Shown: positions 31,027 to 39,628 of the stretch, in pieces | Numbering within the stretch: the stretch's first letter is position 1 | Layout: each line of letters opens with the position of its first letter | Origin: JAYGED01 sp046582565 | GTDB lineage: Bacteria > Pseudomonadota > Alphaproteobacteria > JAAXGF01 | Length of the DNA: 41,123 nt | NCBI GenBank assembly: GCA_046582565.1 | Contig: JAYGED010000069.1 | Span: 1-41,123, forward strand | Direction of reading: 5' to 3' | Notes under the pieces: generated by a model | Told to the model about the DNA's origin: nothing | What the model saw: only the letters and a program-made list of their open reading frames with translations | Database searches by the model: none | Position numbers and translations under genes: made by a program

Positions 31027-31940
31027 TCTGTTGAGCTTTTGACGGGGGCGCTTTTGGCTGGGGGAACCTGTTGCACCCGCAACCGCTTAATGCGGCGCGG
31101 ATCGGCGTCAACGATTTCGAATTGCAGACCGCTCGGATGGACAATGAGCTCGCCGCGCGTTGGCACCCGGCCTGCCAGGGAAAACACCAACCCTCCCAAG
31201 GTGTCGATGTCTTCCTCGTCATCGCCGGTCAACAGGCCGAAGCCGACCCGTTTCTCAAGGTCTTCGACGGCTGCCCGGGCATCGACCTCGACCACCCCGC
31301 CGGGCCGGTCGATCAGGGCCGGGGGCTCGTCGGTGTCATGTTCATCCTGGATTTCGCCGACGATCTCCTCAACCAGATCCTCAATCGTCGCCAACCCGTC
31401 GGTGCCGCCATATTCATCGACCACCATGGCCATGTGGATGTGGCTCGCGCGCATCATCAGCAAGAGATCGCGCACCCGCATGGAGGGCGGCACATAAAGC
31501 AGCGGGCGAATAACCTCGGCCAGGCCGCCGTCCGTCTCGTTGCCCCAGAATTTCAGCAGATCGCGGACATGGACCATGCCCAGAATATCGTCAAGCGAGT
31601 CGTGAAATACCGGCAGACGGGAATGCCCGGCTTCGCCCATGATGCCGATGACCTCGGCAATCGAAGCGGTTTTGTCCACGGCGATAACATCGGCCCTGGG
31701 CACCATGACATCGTCGATACGCAGATCGCCGAATTTCAGCAGGTTGGCGAACATGGTGCGCTCATCCGGATCGATCAGCACATCTTCGTCGCCGTGATTC
31801 TGGATCAGCTCTTCGAGGGAATCGCGCAAGCTCTCGTTCCCGTTACGCCGGGTGCCGAGATGGCCAAGCCAGCTTTGCAGAAGCTGAAGAAGCGATCCCG
31901 TGCGCGCGTCTTTTGGGTCTGGAGGAGGGGTGTCATTCAT
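31023..31940 (-). CDS. corC: CorC/HlyC-family CBS-domain protein
   Basis: Soluble hemolysin C-like protein with two CBS domains (about 78-190, including DDVMVPRADVIAVDK and HMAMVVDEYGGTDGLATIEDLVEE, the latter ending the pair) and a C-terminal CorC_HlyC domain (LGGLVFSLAGRVPTRGE). The 305-residue length is typical. The family is linked to magnesium/cobalt export and to membrane-associated transporters, but the role in this organism is inferred. It overlaps both ybeY and lnt by 4 bases. Confidence 0.92.
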   Translation of the reverse strand: MNDTPPPDPKDARTGSLLQLLQSWLGHLGTRRNGNESLRDSLEELIQNHGDEDVLIDPDERTMFANLLKFGDLRIDDVMVPRADVIAVDKTASIAEVIGIMGEAGHSRLPVFHDSLDDILGMVHVRDLLKFWGNETDGGLAEVIRPLLYVPPSMRVRDLLLMMRASHIHMAMVVDEYGGTDGLATIEDLVEEIVGEIQDEHDTDEPPALIDRPGGVVEVDARAAVEDLEKRVGFGLLTGDDEEDIDTLGGLVFSLAGRVPTRGELIVHPSGLQFEIVDADPRRIKRLRVQQVPPAKSAPVKSSTE

Positions 31941-32470
31941 GATGCAGACCGGCGTTCAACAATTGCTTCATAGGGGTTGGCTACACCGAGCCCGGCGAGG
32001 ACAATCGCTTCAAGCTGTTCCATGGCCGCTGCCTGACTGTCGTCGACATGATCATAGCCGCGTAGGTGCAGCACACCATGCACCACCAGATGACCGAGAT
32101 GATCGGCCAGGGATTTGCCCTGGGATGCGGCCTCGCCCCGTATGGTCTCAAAGGCCAGCACCACATCACCGAAAGCCAGCGGCAGGCCGTCCGGCGGCGG
32201 CGCCAAATCCGCCCCCGGCGGGCCCTCAAACATCGGGAAGGACAAGACATTGGTCGGCGCATCGATGTGCCGGTAACGCTTGTTGAGTTCGCGCAGCTCG
32301 GCATCGTCGGTGAGCCTGATGCCGATCTCGATAATGCTGTTGCCGCCATCCAGCGGCGCCGCCGCGAGGGCTGCCAGCGCCGCATCCCGGCACAGGGCGT
32401 CGCAATCGGCAAGGGCCGCGCGCCAGTCCGGGCAAGGCGCATGGACGGCGATGTCGGTTACGCTGTTCAC
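31937..32470 (-). CDS. ybeY: Endoribonuclease YbeY (rRNA maturation)
   Basis: Zinc-dependent single-strand endoribonuclease involved in 16S rRNA 3' end maturation and ribosome quality control. The 177 residues include LNKRYRHIDAPTNVLSFP, GDVVLA and the metal-binding HGVLHLRGYDH. It is encoded between phoH and corC with 4-base overlaps on both sides. Confidence 0.95.
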   Translation of the reverse strand: MNSVTDIAVHAPCPDWRAALADCDALCRDAALAALAAAPLDGGNSIIEIGIRLTDDAELRELNKRYRHIDAPTNVLSFPMFEGPPGADLAPPPDGLPLAFGDVVLAFETIRGEAASQGKSLADHLGHLVVHGVLHLRGYDHVDDSQAAAMEQLEAIVLAGLGVANPYEAIVERRSAS

Positions 32471-33471
32471 GAGTCAGCCCCTGAAATTTTGTCATAAGCG
32501 CGGATGATACGCCCCACCAGGTCGTGGCGCACCACGTCGGCATCGCTGAAGGTCACCACGGTGACCCCCTTGACACCCTGCAGCCGCTTGACCGCGTCAT
32601 CGAGGCCCGAACTCACCCCCCTCGGCAGATCGATCTGTGAAAGATCGCCGGTCACCACCATGTGCGAATTCTCACCCAGGCGGGTTAGGCACATCTTCAT
32701 CTGCACGGTCGAGGTGTTCTGTGCCTCATCGAGAATGACATAGGCGTTTGACAGGGTGCGGCCGCGCATGAAGGCGAGCGGCGCCACCTCGATATCGCCG
32801 GCCTCAAGATGGCGTCGAACTTTTTCGCCGGGCATCATGTCGTGCAGGGCGTCATAGAGCGGCCTGAGATAGGGGTCGATCTTCTCGCGCAGATCGCCGG
32901 GCAGGAAGCCGAGATTTTCACCGGCCTCCACGGCGGGGCGCGACAGCACGATGCGCTCGACCCTGCCCTCGATCAGCATGGAGACCGCCTGAGCCACGGC
33001 GAGATAGGTCTTGCCGGTGCCCGCCGGACCCAGGGCGAAGACAAGATCGTACTCGCGCAGAACCCGCAGGTAATCCGCCTGAACCGGCGAACGAGGCCCG
33101 ATGCGGGCCTTCTGGGTGGTGATGAACAGGTCTTCGCCGCCGCTATCCACCGCCTCGCCGCCGGTCTCGCCGCCCCGCACCACCATGCGAACGGCGGCGG
33201 ATACATCGGCGGCTTCCACTTCATGACCCTGTTCGAGACGGCGCAGCAGGCTGGTCAAGGCCAGCTTGGCGGCTTGCACCGACCAGGGCGGGCCGGAAAT
33301 GGCAAGCTGGTTGCCACGCGACACCAGGGCGACGCCCAAGGCCTGCTCGATACGGGCGAGATGCTCGTCATGGCGGCCGAACAGGGCGGGCAGCATGGCG
33401 TTATCCTCGAAGGTCATATGCAGGGGCTCGGCGGTTTGCGCCGCGCCGCCGGTGCGGGTCGGCGGGCTCAT
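32467..33471 (-). CDS. PhoH-like ATPase
   Basis: Cytoplasmic nucleotide-binding protein of the PhoH/YbeZ family, associated with YbeY in RNA metabolism. In 334 residues the Walker A is GPAGTGKTYLA, followed by IVLSRPAVEAGE, the Walker B-like VILDEAQNTS and VTGDLSQIDLP. The N-terminal 100 residues contain a KH-like part. It overlaps miaB and ybeY by 4 bases each. Confidence 0.95.
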   Translation of the reverse strand: MSPPTRTGGAAQTAEPLHMTFEDNAMLPALFGRHDEHLARIEQALGVALVSRGNQLAISGPPWSVQAAKLALTSLLRRLEQGHEVEAADVSAAVRMVVRGGETGGEAVDSGGEDLFITTQKARIGPRSPVQADYLRVLREYDLVFALGPAGTGKTYLAVAQAVSMLIEGRVERIVLSRPAVEAGENLGFLPGDLREKIDPYLRPLYDALHDMMPGEKVRRHLEAGDIEVAPLAFMRGRTLSNAYVILDEAQNTSTVQMKMCLTRLGENSHMVVTGDLSQIDLPRGVSSGLDDAVKRLQGVKGVTVVTFSDADVVRHDLVGRIIRAYDKISGADS

Positions 33472-34868
33472 GCGACCCGCCTTGATTTTGGCCTGGAAGG
33501 CGCCGGGATAAGCTCGGCGGCAAGGCTGTTGGCACCGGCCTCAAGGATACACACATCGACGATCTCGCCGATCATGTGGCTCTCCGCGTCGGCATAGCAG
33601 GCCTGCATATAGGGGCTGCGCCCGATGAGCTGCCCCGCATGACGGCCCGGACGCTCGAACAGCACCAAAAGACTGCGCCCGACACAGGCCCGGTTAAATG
33701 CCGTCTGCTGGCTGCGCAACAACGATTGCAAAGCAGCGAGCCGCGCCGCCTTGACCGCATCGGGAATCTGGCCGGGCAGGCCGGCCGCCGGCGTGCCGGG
33801 GCGCGGGCTGTATTTGAAGGAATAGGCCTGGGCGTAGCCCATATCGCCGACCAGGGCCAGGGTCGCCGCGAAATCATCGTCACTTTCACCGGGGAAGCCG
33901 ACGATTAAATCGCCGCTCAGAGCGAGGTCGGGCCGCACGTCACGCAGGCGCGCAACGATCCGGCGGTAGTCATCGGCGGTATGGCGCCGGTTCATGGCCG
34001 CCAGCACCCGGTCCGAGCCCGACTGCACGGGCAGATGAAGATAAGGCATCAGGACCGGCACCTCGCCATGGGCGCGAATTAAATTCTCATCCATGTCGAG
34101 GGGATGAGAGGTGGTGTAGCGGATGCGCTCCAAGCCCTCGACGTCGGCGAGATGGCGGATCAACTCGCCCAGGCCGCCCGCACAACCATGATAGGCATTG
34201 ACGTTCTGGCCGAGCAGGGTGATCTCGCGGGCGCCCGCCTCGATCAATTGCCGGGCCTCGTCGAGCAGCGCCGCCAGGGGCCGAGAAAATTCAGCGCCAC
34301 GGGTGTAGGGGACGACGCAGAAGCTACAGAACTTGTCGCAGCCTTCCTGCACCGAGAGAAATGCCGACACGCCTTGTGCGTCGCGGGTCTTGGGCAGATG
34401 GTCGAATTTGGCCTCGGGGGGAAATTCCGTGTTCAACGCGGCCCCGCCGCCGCGCGCCACCTGGGCCACCAGTTCGGGCAGCCGGTGGTAGGATTGGGGT
34501 CCGACGAGCACATCGATCACCGGGGCGCGGCGCAGCATCTCCTCGCCCTCGGCCTGGGCGACACAACCGGCCACCGCGATCACCATGGCTTTGCCATCGG
34601 CCTCGCGCGCCGATTTGATCAGCCCCAGGCGGCCGAGTTCTGAATAGACCTTCTCGGCGGCCTTCTCGCGGATATGGCAGGTGTTGAGAATCACCATGTC
34701 GGCGTCTTCCGGAGAGGACGCGGCGCCATAGCCCAGGGGCGCCAGAACCTCGGCCATACGCGCGGAGTCGTAGACGTTCATCTGACAGCCGTAGGATTTG
34801 ATGAAGAGTTTCTTCGTCAAGGCGGCGCTTTTAACGGATAAAATCCGACAAGAGGCGGCGGCGCTCAA
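33468..34868 (-). CDS. miaB: tRNA-2-methylthio-N6-isopentenyladenosine synthase MiaB
   Basis: Radical SAM methylthiotransferase that modifies A37 of tRNAs. Three N-terminal Cys bind the auxiliary 4Fe-4S cluster (SYGCQMN, LNTCHIR, VAGCVAQ). The radical SAM motif is CDKFCSFC, followed by VVPYTRG, with LLGQNVNAY and a C-terminal TRAM domain (about 395-455). There is no ATG near the start; I give the TTG at 34868 (466 residues), 13 bases after olsA. A TTG at 34820, directly before TKKLFIKSYGC, would fit homologues better. Confidence 0.93.
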   Translation of the reverse strand: MSAAASCRILSVKSAALTKKLFIKSYGCQMNVYDSARMAEVLAPLGYGAASSPEDADMVILNTCHIREKAAEKVYSELGRLGLIKSAREADGKAMVIAVAGCVAQAEGEEMLRRAPVIDVLVGPQSYHRLPELVAQVARGGGAALNTEFPPEAKFDHLPKTRDAQGVSAFLSVQEGCDKFCSFCVVPYTRGAEFSRPLAALLDEARQLIEAGAREITLLGQNVNAYHGCAGGLGELIRHLADVEGLERIRYTTSHPLDMDENLIRAHGEVPVLMPYLHLPVQSGSDRVLAAMNRRHTADDYRRIVARLRDVRPDLALSGDLIVGFPGESDDDFAATLALVGDMGYAQAYSFKYSPRPGTPAAGLPGQIPDAVKAARLAALQSLLRSQQTAFNRACVGRSLLVLFERPGRHAGQLIGRSPYMQACYADAESHMIGEIVDVCILEAGANSLAAELIPAPSRPKSRRVA

Positions 34869-34881
34869 TATGGGTAGTCAC

Positions 34882-35697
34882 TTAGTCGCAAACCCTCGAA
34901 ATCTCGACAGGTTCCGATGGTACCACTGCGTCTCGCGGTGTCAAGCTGCCGCGAAGCGCCCGCGACAGGCCCCCGGCGACGATGCGCTGGCAGTGATCGG
35001 CCAGGGCCTTGCGTGACGGGAAATCCCGCGCAGCAACGGTCGGATGGAACTCCACCACCAGGGTCAGCGCCCCGAGGCCGAGAAAATTCCACAGATGACC
35101 GGCCAGCTCCATATCCCCATACCAGGCCACTTCGGGCCGCAGACGCCCGGGCAGAGGCGCTCCGTTGAGCCTGGTGTAGGCGATGGAAACCGGCTGGACA
35201 GCCCGCGCCCTGTCGGCAACGGCGAACAGGGCGCTTTTGAACGCAAGGACCTGGCGGCCGTCGCTGCTGGTGCCTTCCGCGAACAGGATGATGCTGTCGC
35301 CGTCATCGAGCCGGGCGGCAAGGGCGGCGCGATGACCGGCGGCGCGCGACCGGCGGCGCTCGATGAAGACGCTGCGCTGGAGCCGCGCCAACAGGCCGAA
35401 CAGGGGCCAGCTAGAGACTTCGCTCTTGGCGACGAAGCTGCCCGCAACAAGAGCGCCCAGCGCCTCGATGTCGAGATAGGAGGCATGGTTGCTGACGAAC
35501 AGAGTGGGCCGAGACGGCGATGGCACGCCGCGCTTATCAATGCTGATGCCAAATATCCGTAAAACGCCCCGGTGATAGATCAGCGGAATCCTGTCAGGCT
35601 GCCCCAGGGCCAGGGCCAACAGCTGCAGGGGCAGGAGTAAAAAGGTCCAGGCCAGCCAGACGATAAGCCGGGCCCCTGCCCGCAAGCCATGGGTCAT
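34882..35697 (-). CDS. olsA: Lyso-ornithine lipid O-acyltransferase / PlsC-like acyltransferase (OlsA)
   Basis: Membrane acyltransferase of the 1-acylglycerol-3-phosphate acyltransferase family, 271 residues from ATG 35697. An N-terminal membrane helix (LIVWLAWTFLLLPLQLLALAL) is followed by the acceptor motif HASYLD (HX4D) and the FIERRR and FAEGTSSDG motifs. As it follows an OlsB-type gene with a 4-base overlap, the second acylation step of ornithine lipid synthesis is the best call. Phosphatidic acid synthesis as in PlsC is the alternative. Confidence 0.85.
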   Translation of the reverse strand: MTHGLRAGARLIVWLAWTFLLLPLQLLALALGQPDRIPLIYHRGVLRIFGISIDKRGVPSPSRPTLFVSNHASYLDIEALGALVAGSFVAKSEVSSWPLFGLLARLQRSVFIERRRSRAAGHRAALAARLDDGDSIILFAEGTSSDGRQVLAFKSALFAVADRARAVQPVSIAYTRLNGAPLPGRLRPEVAWYGDMELAGHLWNFLGLGALTLVVEFHPTVAARDFPSRKALADHCQRIVAGGLSRALRGSLTPRDAVVPSEPVEISRVCD

Positions 35698-36539
35698 TGG
35701 AAACGGTGGCGAAACTTGTCGGTGACGCAATCGGACTCGATCACCATGCAGACATCGACAGTGCCGAACTGGCGATCGATCACCGCGCCGTCACCGACCA
35801 TCCCACCAGCCCGCAGATAGCCCTTGATCAGGGGTGGCAAGGCGGCGACGGCGGCACGCCCATCGATCGCCTCGGGCGCCCTGCGTTTCATTTCCACATA
35901 GCGATCCGCCAGGGCCACCGGCCTGAGGAAATCCGGCGCCAGATGATTATGGGCGAGATAGGAGAGCGGCAGGGCCAGGGCCTCGGGATCGGTCCCCGGC
36001 AGGCTGGCGCAGCCGAAAATCAGGCCGATTTGATAGCGCTTTACATAACCGGCAATGGCGCGCAACAGAAGCTGGATCACGGTGCCATGGCGATAGTCGG
36101 AATGTACGCAGGAGCGGCCCAATTCAAGCGCCTCGCCAGGGCACGCAGCCAGGGCGCCGATGTCGTATTCCGACGCCGTATAAAAGCCCCCGCCCGCCGC
36201 CGCAACCGATACTCGCAACAGACGATAGTCGCCGACCACCGCGCCGGATTTCCGATTGTGATCGAACACCAGGAGATGATCGCAGACACCGTCGAAATCG
36301 TCGAAATCGCGCCCCAGGGCCGCTACGGACGGCGCGGCGACGGCGCTCATTTCTTCATAGAACACGCGGTAACGAAGGGCCTGGAAGGCGGCGATATCGG
36401 CCTGGCCACGGGCGAGCCGGACCTCAAGCCGTCTGTTATGAACTTGATTGACGCGATCTCGTTCGGCGGCGCGGAAGGCCTGGCGAAATTCATTGCCGCG
36501 CCGATCATCAGCGGGATCGCTATTCGTCGCGCTTTGCAC
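35694..36539 (-). CDS. olsB: Ornithine N-acyltransferase-like protein (OlsB)
   Basis: Acyl-ACP-dependent N-acyltransferase of the OlsB/hemolysin-like (COG3176) family, the first step to ornithine lipids. Of 281 residues, the region RRLEVRLARGQADIAAFQALRYRVFYEE is the typical start, followed by DDFDGVCDHLLVFD and the LELGRSCVHSDYR motif. HNHLAPDFLRPV and the Arg/Lys-rich C-terminus follow. The start is GTG at 36539, 20 bases inside the end of fur, so fur-olsB-olsA are probably one transcript. Confidence 0.88.
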   Translation of the reverse strand: MQSATNSDPADDRRGNEFRQAFRAAERDRVNQVHNRRLEVRLARGQADIAAFQALRYRVFYEEMSAVAAPSVAALGRDFDDFDGVCDHLLVFDHNRKSGAVVGDYRLLRVSVAAAGGGFYTASEYDIGALAACPGEALELGRSCVHSDYRHGTVIQLLLRAIAGYVKRYQIGLIFGCASLPGTDPEALALPLSYLAHNHLAPDFLRPVALADRYVEMKRRAPEAIDGRAAVAALPPLIKGYLRAGGMVGDGAVIDRQFGTVDVCMVIESDCVTDKFRHRFQ

Positions 36540-36948
36540 CGCTCTTCAAGCGTACGCCATACAGCGCCAGACGATGATCGACCAGACGAAAGCCGAGCTC
36601 TTCAGCGATTCGCGATTGAATATTCTCGATTTCTTCATCGTTGAATTCAAACACTTCACCCGACTCGATATCAATTAAATGATCGTGATGCACACCACCC
36701 GCTGCTTCATAGCGGGCACGGCCGTCGCGAAATTCGTGACGCTCAAGAATATTGGCTTCTTCCAGCAGACGCACGGTGCGATAGACCGTCGCCAGGCTTA
36801 CGCGGGAGTCGAGCAGCACGGCGCGACGATAGACTTCCTCCACATCGGGATGATCATCCGCTTCCGACAATACCCGGGCGATCAACCGCCGCTGCCCGGT
36901 CATTTTAAGGCCCTTGTCGATACAGGCCTGTTCTATTTGAGATACCAT
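36520..36948 (-). CDS. fur: Fur-family metal-responsive regulator
   Basis: 142-residue complete Fur-type repressor. The N-terminal winged helix contains LKMTGQRRLIARVL and SRVSLATVYRTVRLLEE. The metal site GGVHHDHLID (His87, His88, Asp89, His90) and the dimerisation domain with FNDEEIENIQSRIAEELGF follow. In alphaproteobacteria such proteins may sense iron or manganese (Mur), so iron specificity is not certain. It heads a run of co-directed, mostly overlapping genes down to lnt. It is intact, unlike the Irr paralogue at 14081-14503. Confidence 0.93.
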   Translation of the reverse strand: MVSQIEQACIDKGLKMTGQRRLIARVLSEADDHPDVEEVYRRAVLLDSRVSLATVYRTVRLLEEANILERHEFRDGRARYEAAGGVHHDHLIDIESGEVFEFNDEEIENIQSRIAEELGFRLVDHRLALYGVRLKSGAKRDE

Positions 36949-36972
36949 CGCGCTGGATATTCTATTTTATTC

Positions 36973-36995
36973 GGGGCGTCTATTGTCGACGCCCC
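36973..36995. other. Stem-loop between mucR and fur
   Basis: The perfect 8-base arms GGGGCGTC and GACGCCCC with a 7-base loop lie in the 87-base gap between mucR and fur. No T tract follows on the minus strand (GAATAAAATA). It could end the mucR transcript or lie in the fur leader. Confidence 0.5.
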
Positions 36996-37035
36996 TGGTT
37001 TTGCAGATCTGCCATGATTTAGAGTTCAGGCCGAA

Positions 37036-37461
37036 TTAGGTTTTACGCTTACGCCCACGCTTTCGCGGCTGGGTGCCAAGGCCGATTTTCTTGGCCAGGG
37101 CGCTGCGCTGGGCCGCATAGTTCGGCGCCACCATGGGGTAATCCGCGGGCAGGCCCCAACGGTCACGATATTCATCGGGGGTAAGGCCATAGCTCGTCTT
37201 GAGATGACGCTTGAGCATCTTGAGCTTCTTACCATCCTCGAGGCAAACGATGTAATCGGGCGAAATCGATTTTTTGATCGACACCGCCGGCTGCGGCTTC
37301 TCCGGCGCCGCGGCGTTCGACTCGACCTTGGACAAGGCCTCAAAAACCTGTTGAATGAGCTTGGACAAATCGCCAACAGGGACCACATTGTTAGCAACAT
37401 GGGCAACGACGATCTGTGTCGTCATGGCATGTAGATCGACAGATTCGGACTGCTCCGCCAT
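37036..37461 (-). CDS. mucR: MucR/Ros-family zinc-finger transcriptional regulator
   Basis: 141-residue DNA-binding protein of the MucR/Ros family, global regulators of AT-rich promoters in alphaproteobacteria. The single zinc finger begins DYIVCLEDGKKLKMLKRHL: Cys, then Asp two residues on in place of the second Cys, then His after nine residues, a substitution known in MucR proteins. LTPDEYRDRWGLPADYPMVAPNY is the conserved C-terminal part, ending in a basic tail. A strong ribosome binding site (GGGAGGAA) precedes the ATG. The upstream gap is AT-rich, which fits self-binding, a known trait of the family. Confidence 0.93.
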   Translation of the reverse strand: MAEQSESVDLHAMTTQIVVAHVANNVVPVGDLSKLIQQVFEALSKVESNAAAPEKPQPAVSIKKSISPDYIVCLEDGKKLKMLKRHLKTSYGLTPDEYRDRWGLPADYPMVAPNYAAQRSALAKKIGLGTQPRKRGRKRKT

Positions 37462-37552
37462 AAAATTATTTCCTCCCGGACAGTATTTTCACCATAAAAC
37501 TAACTATATATCTCTAAAGGTCAACAACAAGTTCGAGTGTTTTAGGTAACGT

Positions 37553-37816
37553 ATGAGCGAAATCATGGCGAAAAAACCAGATAAGTTTGATTATTTTCTT
37601 GATATCACCACCGATGTCTGTCCGATGACATTTGTAAAAACAAAATTGCTTATCGAACGCATGTCTGTTGGTGAAACCGCCGAAATTCGTCTCCCGGCGG
37701 GTGAGCCGCTCGAAAACGTGCCGCGCGCTGTCGAAGAGCATGGCCATATGCTGCTCGATCTCGTCCCCGAATCGGGCGACTGTAAAATTTATCTCATGAG
37801 TCTTCGCAAGATGTGA
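37553..37816 (+). CDS. TusA/SirA-like sulfur-carrier family protein
   Basis: 87-residue protein of the TusA fold. The signature normally CPxP reads DVCPMTFVKTKLLIERM, keeping the cysteine (Cys23) but with Thr in place of the second Pro. LPAGEPLENVPRAVEEHGH and the final strand KIYLMSLRK complete the fold. A sulfur-transfer role fits the retained Cys but is inferred. The start may be the ATG at 37565. Its 3' end overlaps rimI, encoded on the other strand, by 23 bases. Confidence 0.82.
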   Translation: MSEIMAKKPDKFDYFLDITTDVCPMTFVKTKLLIERMSVGETAEIRLPAGEPLENVPRAVEEHGHMLLDLVPESGDCKIYLMSLRKM

Positions 37817-38261
37817 TGTCTCGGCGCAGGACAAGCGCCGACACTGGTTTGGCGCCTGGGTTGCGGTAATAATCAGCGCGCCGGCCGACCGCCGTAAAAC
37901 CAGCGGCAGTATAGAGCGCCCGCGCCGCCACATTGTCCTCGGCGACTTCAAGAAACAGGAACTGCACGCCGTCCGCTACGAGCATCGCCACGGCGGCGTC
38001 GAGCAAAGCACGGGCGACACCTCGGCGGCGCTTTTCCGCTACCACCCCGACAGCAAGTATCTCGCTTTCCTCAGCCGCGCGTCGACACAGGGCGAAACCA
38101 ACCGGCTGGCTGTCGAGCCGCGCGATCAAGCCCAACGTGCCGGGGGTATTGAAGAGGCCGCTTACGGACTCAGCGCTCCAGGCCGGATCGAGACAGCGGC
38201 CGTGAAGCTCGGCGAGGGCAGCGTATTCCCGCCGGCCCGCCGGGCATATGGATAGGGGCAT
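37794..38261 (-). CDS. rimI: Ribosomal-protein-alanine N-acetyltransferase-like protein (RimI)
   Basis: GNAT-fold acetyltransferase of 155 residues. The acetyl-CoA loop VAEKRRRGVARALL, the LFLEVAEDNVAARALYTAAGF motif and the RRADYYRNPG end are the RimI pattern. RimI acetylates the N-terminus of ribosomal protein S18 in E. coli; other substrates are possible here. Its start overlaps the tsaB stop, the usual tsaB-rimI pairing. Confidence 0.9.
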   Translation of the reverse strand: MPLSICPAGRREYAALAELHGRCLDPAWSAESVSGLFNTPGTLGLIARLDSQPVGFALCRRAAEESEILAVGVVAEKRRRGVARALLDAAVAMLVADGVQFLFLEVAEDNVAARALYTAAGFTAVGRRADYYRNPGAKPVSALVLRRDITSCEDS

Positions 38262-38908
38262 TACCGAGCCGCGGGCAGGCGAGCGCCCGACCCGCGCAGG
38301 TATAAAGGCTCGGGTGGGCGCTCGGGTGGTGCGGCCGGGTCGAACCGCTCGGCGGCCAGAACTGCAACCACGGCAGCATCGGGTAGCAACCCCGGGTTGA
38401 TCTCCACATCGCGCCGATCGCTCGCCAGCCGCTCAGCGCCATCGCCGACCAGAAGCACGGGACCTTCGGGCAGTGCGACTGTTTCCGCAGGCCCGACTTG
38501 CGGCGGGCCGAGGGGCGCCAAGGCCGGATCGAATAGTTGATAATACACCTCGTCGCGGCGCGCGTTGATCACCGCAACGACGGACCGGCCGTCAGGTACG
38601 CTAGCATGGGCCAGGGCCTCCAGGGTGGTAACGCCGATGATCGGCAAACCGCCCGCCAGCGCCAGGCCCCGAGCCGCCGCCAGGCCGACCCGCAGCCCGG
38701 TAAAGGCGCCCGGCCCCACGGTGGTGGCGATCAGGTCGAGGGCGCCGTAGGCGACACCCGCCTCGGCCATCACCGCATCGACCATGGGAAGCAGTGCCTC
38801 GGCGTGGCCGCGCATCATCGCCACATGGGCTGAGGCAATGATCGCGCCGTCGACCAGGAGCGCCGCCGAGCAGGCCGCCGCTGCCGTATCGAGTGCCAAA
38901 ACTTTCAT
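38261..38908 (-). CDS. tsaB: tRNA threonylcarbamoyladenosine biosynthesis protein TsaB
   Basis: Partner of TsaD and TsaE in t6A37 formation on tRNAs. The 215-residue ASKHA-fold protein starts MKVLALDTAAAACSAALL and contains HAEALLPMV and the family signature TVGPGAFTGLRVGLAAARGLA, followed by NARRDEVYYQLF. It precedes rimI with a 1-base overlap and is divergent from the dipeptidase gene. Confidence 0.95.
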   Translation of the reverse strand: MKVLALDTAAAACSAALLVDGAIIASAHVAMMRGHAEALLPMVDAVMAEAGVAYGALDLIATTVGPGAFTGLRVGLAAARGLALAGGLPIIGVTTLEALAHASVPDGRSVVAVINARRDEVYYQLFDPALAPLGPPQVGPAETVALPEGPVLLVGDGAERLASDRRDVEINPGLLPDAAVVAVLAAERFDPAAPPERPPEPLYLRGSGARLPAAR

Positions 38909-38995
38909 GTCACAGACATATCTTCATGTCACTGGTGCCGCATCCAATGCTACATTCTCAACCAGACCCTGGGTATAACATGGTTGATGTAATTC

Positions 38996-39547
38996 ATGAC
39001 GCTGGTCGAAATTTCCCCGCCCGCCTTCGATGTCGAGACCCATATGGTCTACGCCACAGCGGAGAACTTCACCGGCGCGGCGATCTACCAGCGGGCCGAA
39101 TGTTATCTTCACGCCGACGCCGCAGCGCTACTCGCCCGGTCTATCGAACTCGCCGGAGAACTCGGCCTGCGCCTGAAAATTTTCGACGCCTACCGCCCCG
39201 CCGAAGCGCAATGGCTGTTGTGGGCGCATAATCCCGACCCCGAATTTCTCGCCGATCCGCGCCGCGGCTCGCCCCATTCCCGTGGCGTGGCACTCGATGT
39301 GAGCTTGATCGACGGCAGCGGGCGCGAGCTCGATATGGGATCGCCGGTCGATGGCGCCGGCCCCCTGGCGCGCCACGGCTGCACGGCCATTGCGCCCGCC
39401 GCCCAGCGCAACCGGGCGATCCTCCTCGGGTTGATGGCGGCGGCGGGATGGGATCATTATCTCAATGAATGGTGGCATTATCAGCTCTATGAACCGCGCC
39501 GCTATCCGCTGCTCGACGAGAGTGCGGCGGGAACCGCCATGATGTGA
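38996..39547 (+). CDS. D-alanyl-D-alanine dipeptidase (VanX/DdpX family)
   Basis: Zinc-dependent D,D-dipeptidase of the M15D family, 183 residues. The active site can be read: Arg68 in DAYRP, zinc ligands His94 and Asp101 in HSRGVALDVSL, Glu158 and His161 in NEWWHYQ. No signal peptide is evident, so it is likely cytoplasmic like DdpX, where it would recycle D-Ala-D-Ala from cell wall turnover. No vanA/vanH-type genes are nearby, so vancomycin resistance is not implied. A 13-base tandem repeat covers its stop codon. Confidence 0.9.
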   Translation: MTLVEISPPAFDVETHMVYATAENFTGAAIYQRAECYLHADAAALLARSIELAGELGLRLKIFDAYRPAEAQWLLWAHNPDPEFLADPRRGSPHSRGVALDVSLIDGSGRELDMGSPVDGAGPLARHGCTAIAPAAQRNRAILLGLMAAAGWDHYLNEWWHYQLYEPRRYPLLDESAAGTAMM

Positions 39548-39561
39548 TGCCATGATGTGAT
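39536..39561. repeat. 13-bp tandem duplication over the dipeptidase stop codon
   Basis: GCCATGATGTGAT occurs twice in a row. The first copy contains the last codons and the TGA stop, so the frame is not altered. Confidence 0.85.
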
Positions 39562-39628
39562 GTAAGAGAAAACACCATAAGTAAGGAAACAATTGTGCAA
39601 ACCGCCGCAACGCGCGACACTGTTCTGC

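Noticed and set aside
38996..39547. Vancomycin resistance gene vanX
   Set aside because: The enzyme family is right, but no vanH, vanA or vanRS genes are near and the organism is Gram-negative; a cell-wall recycling dipeptidase is more likely.
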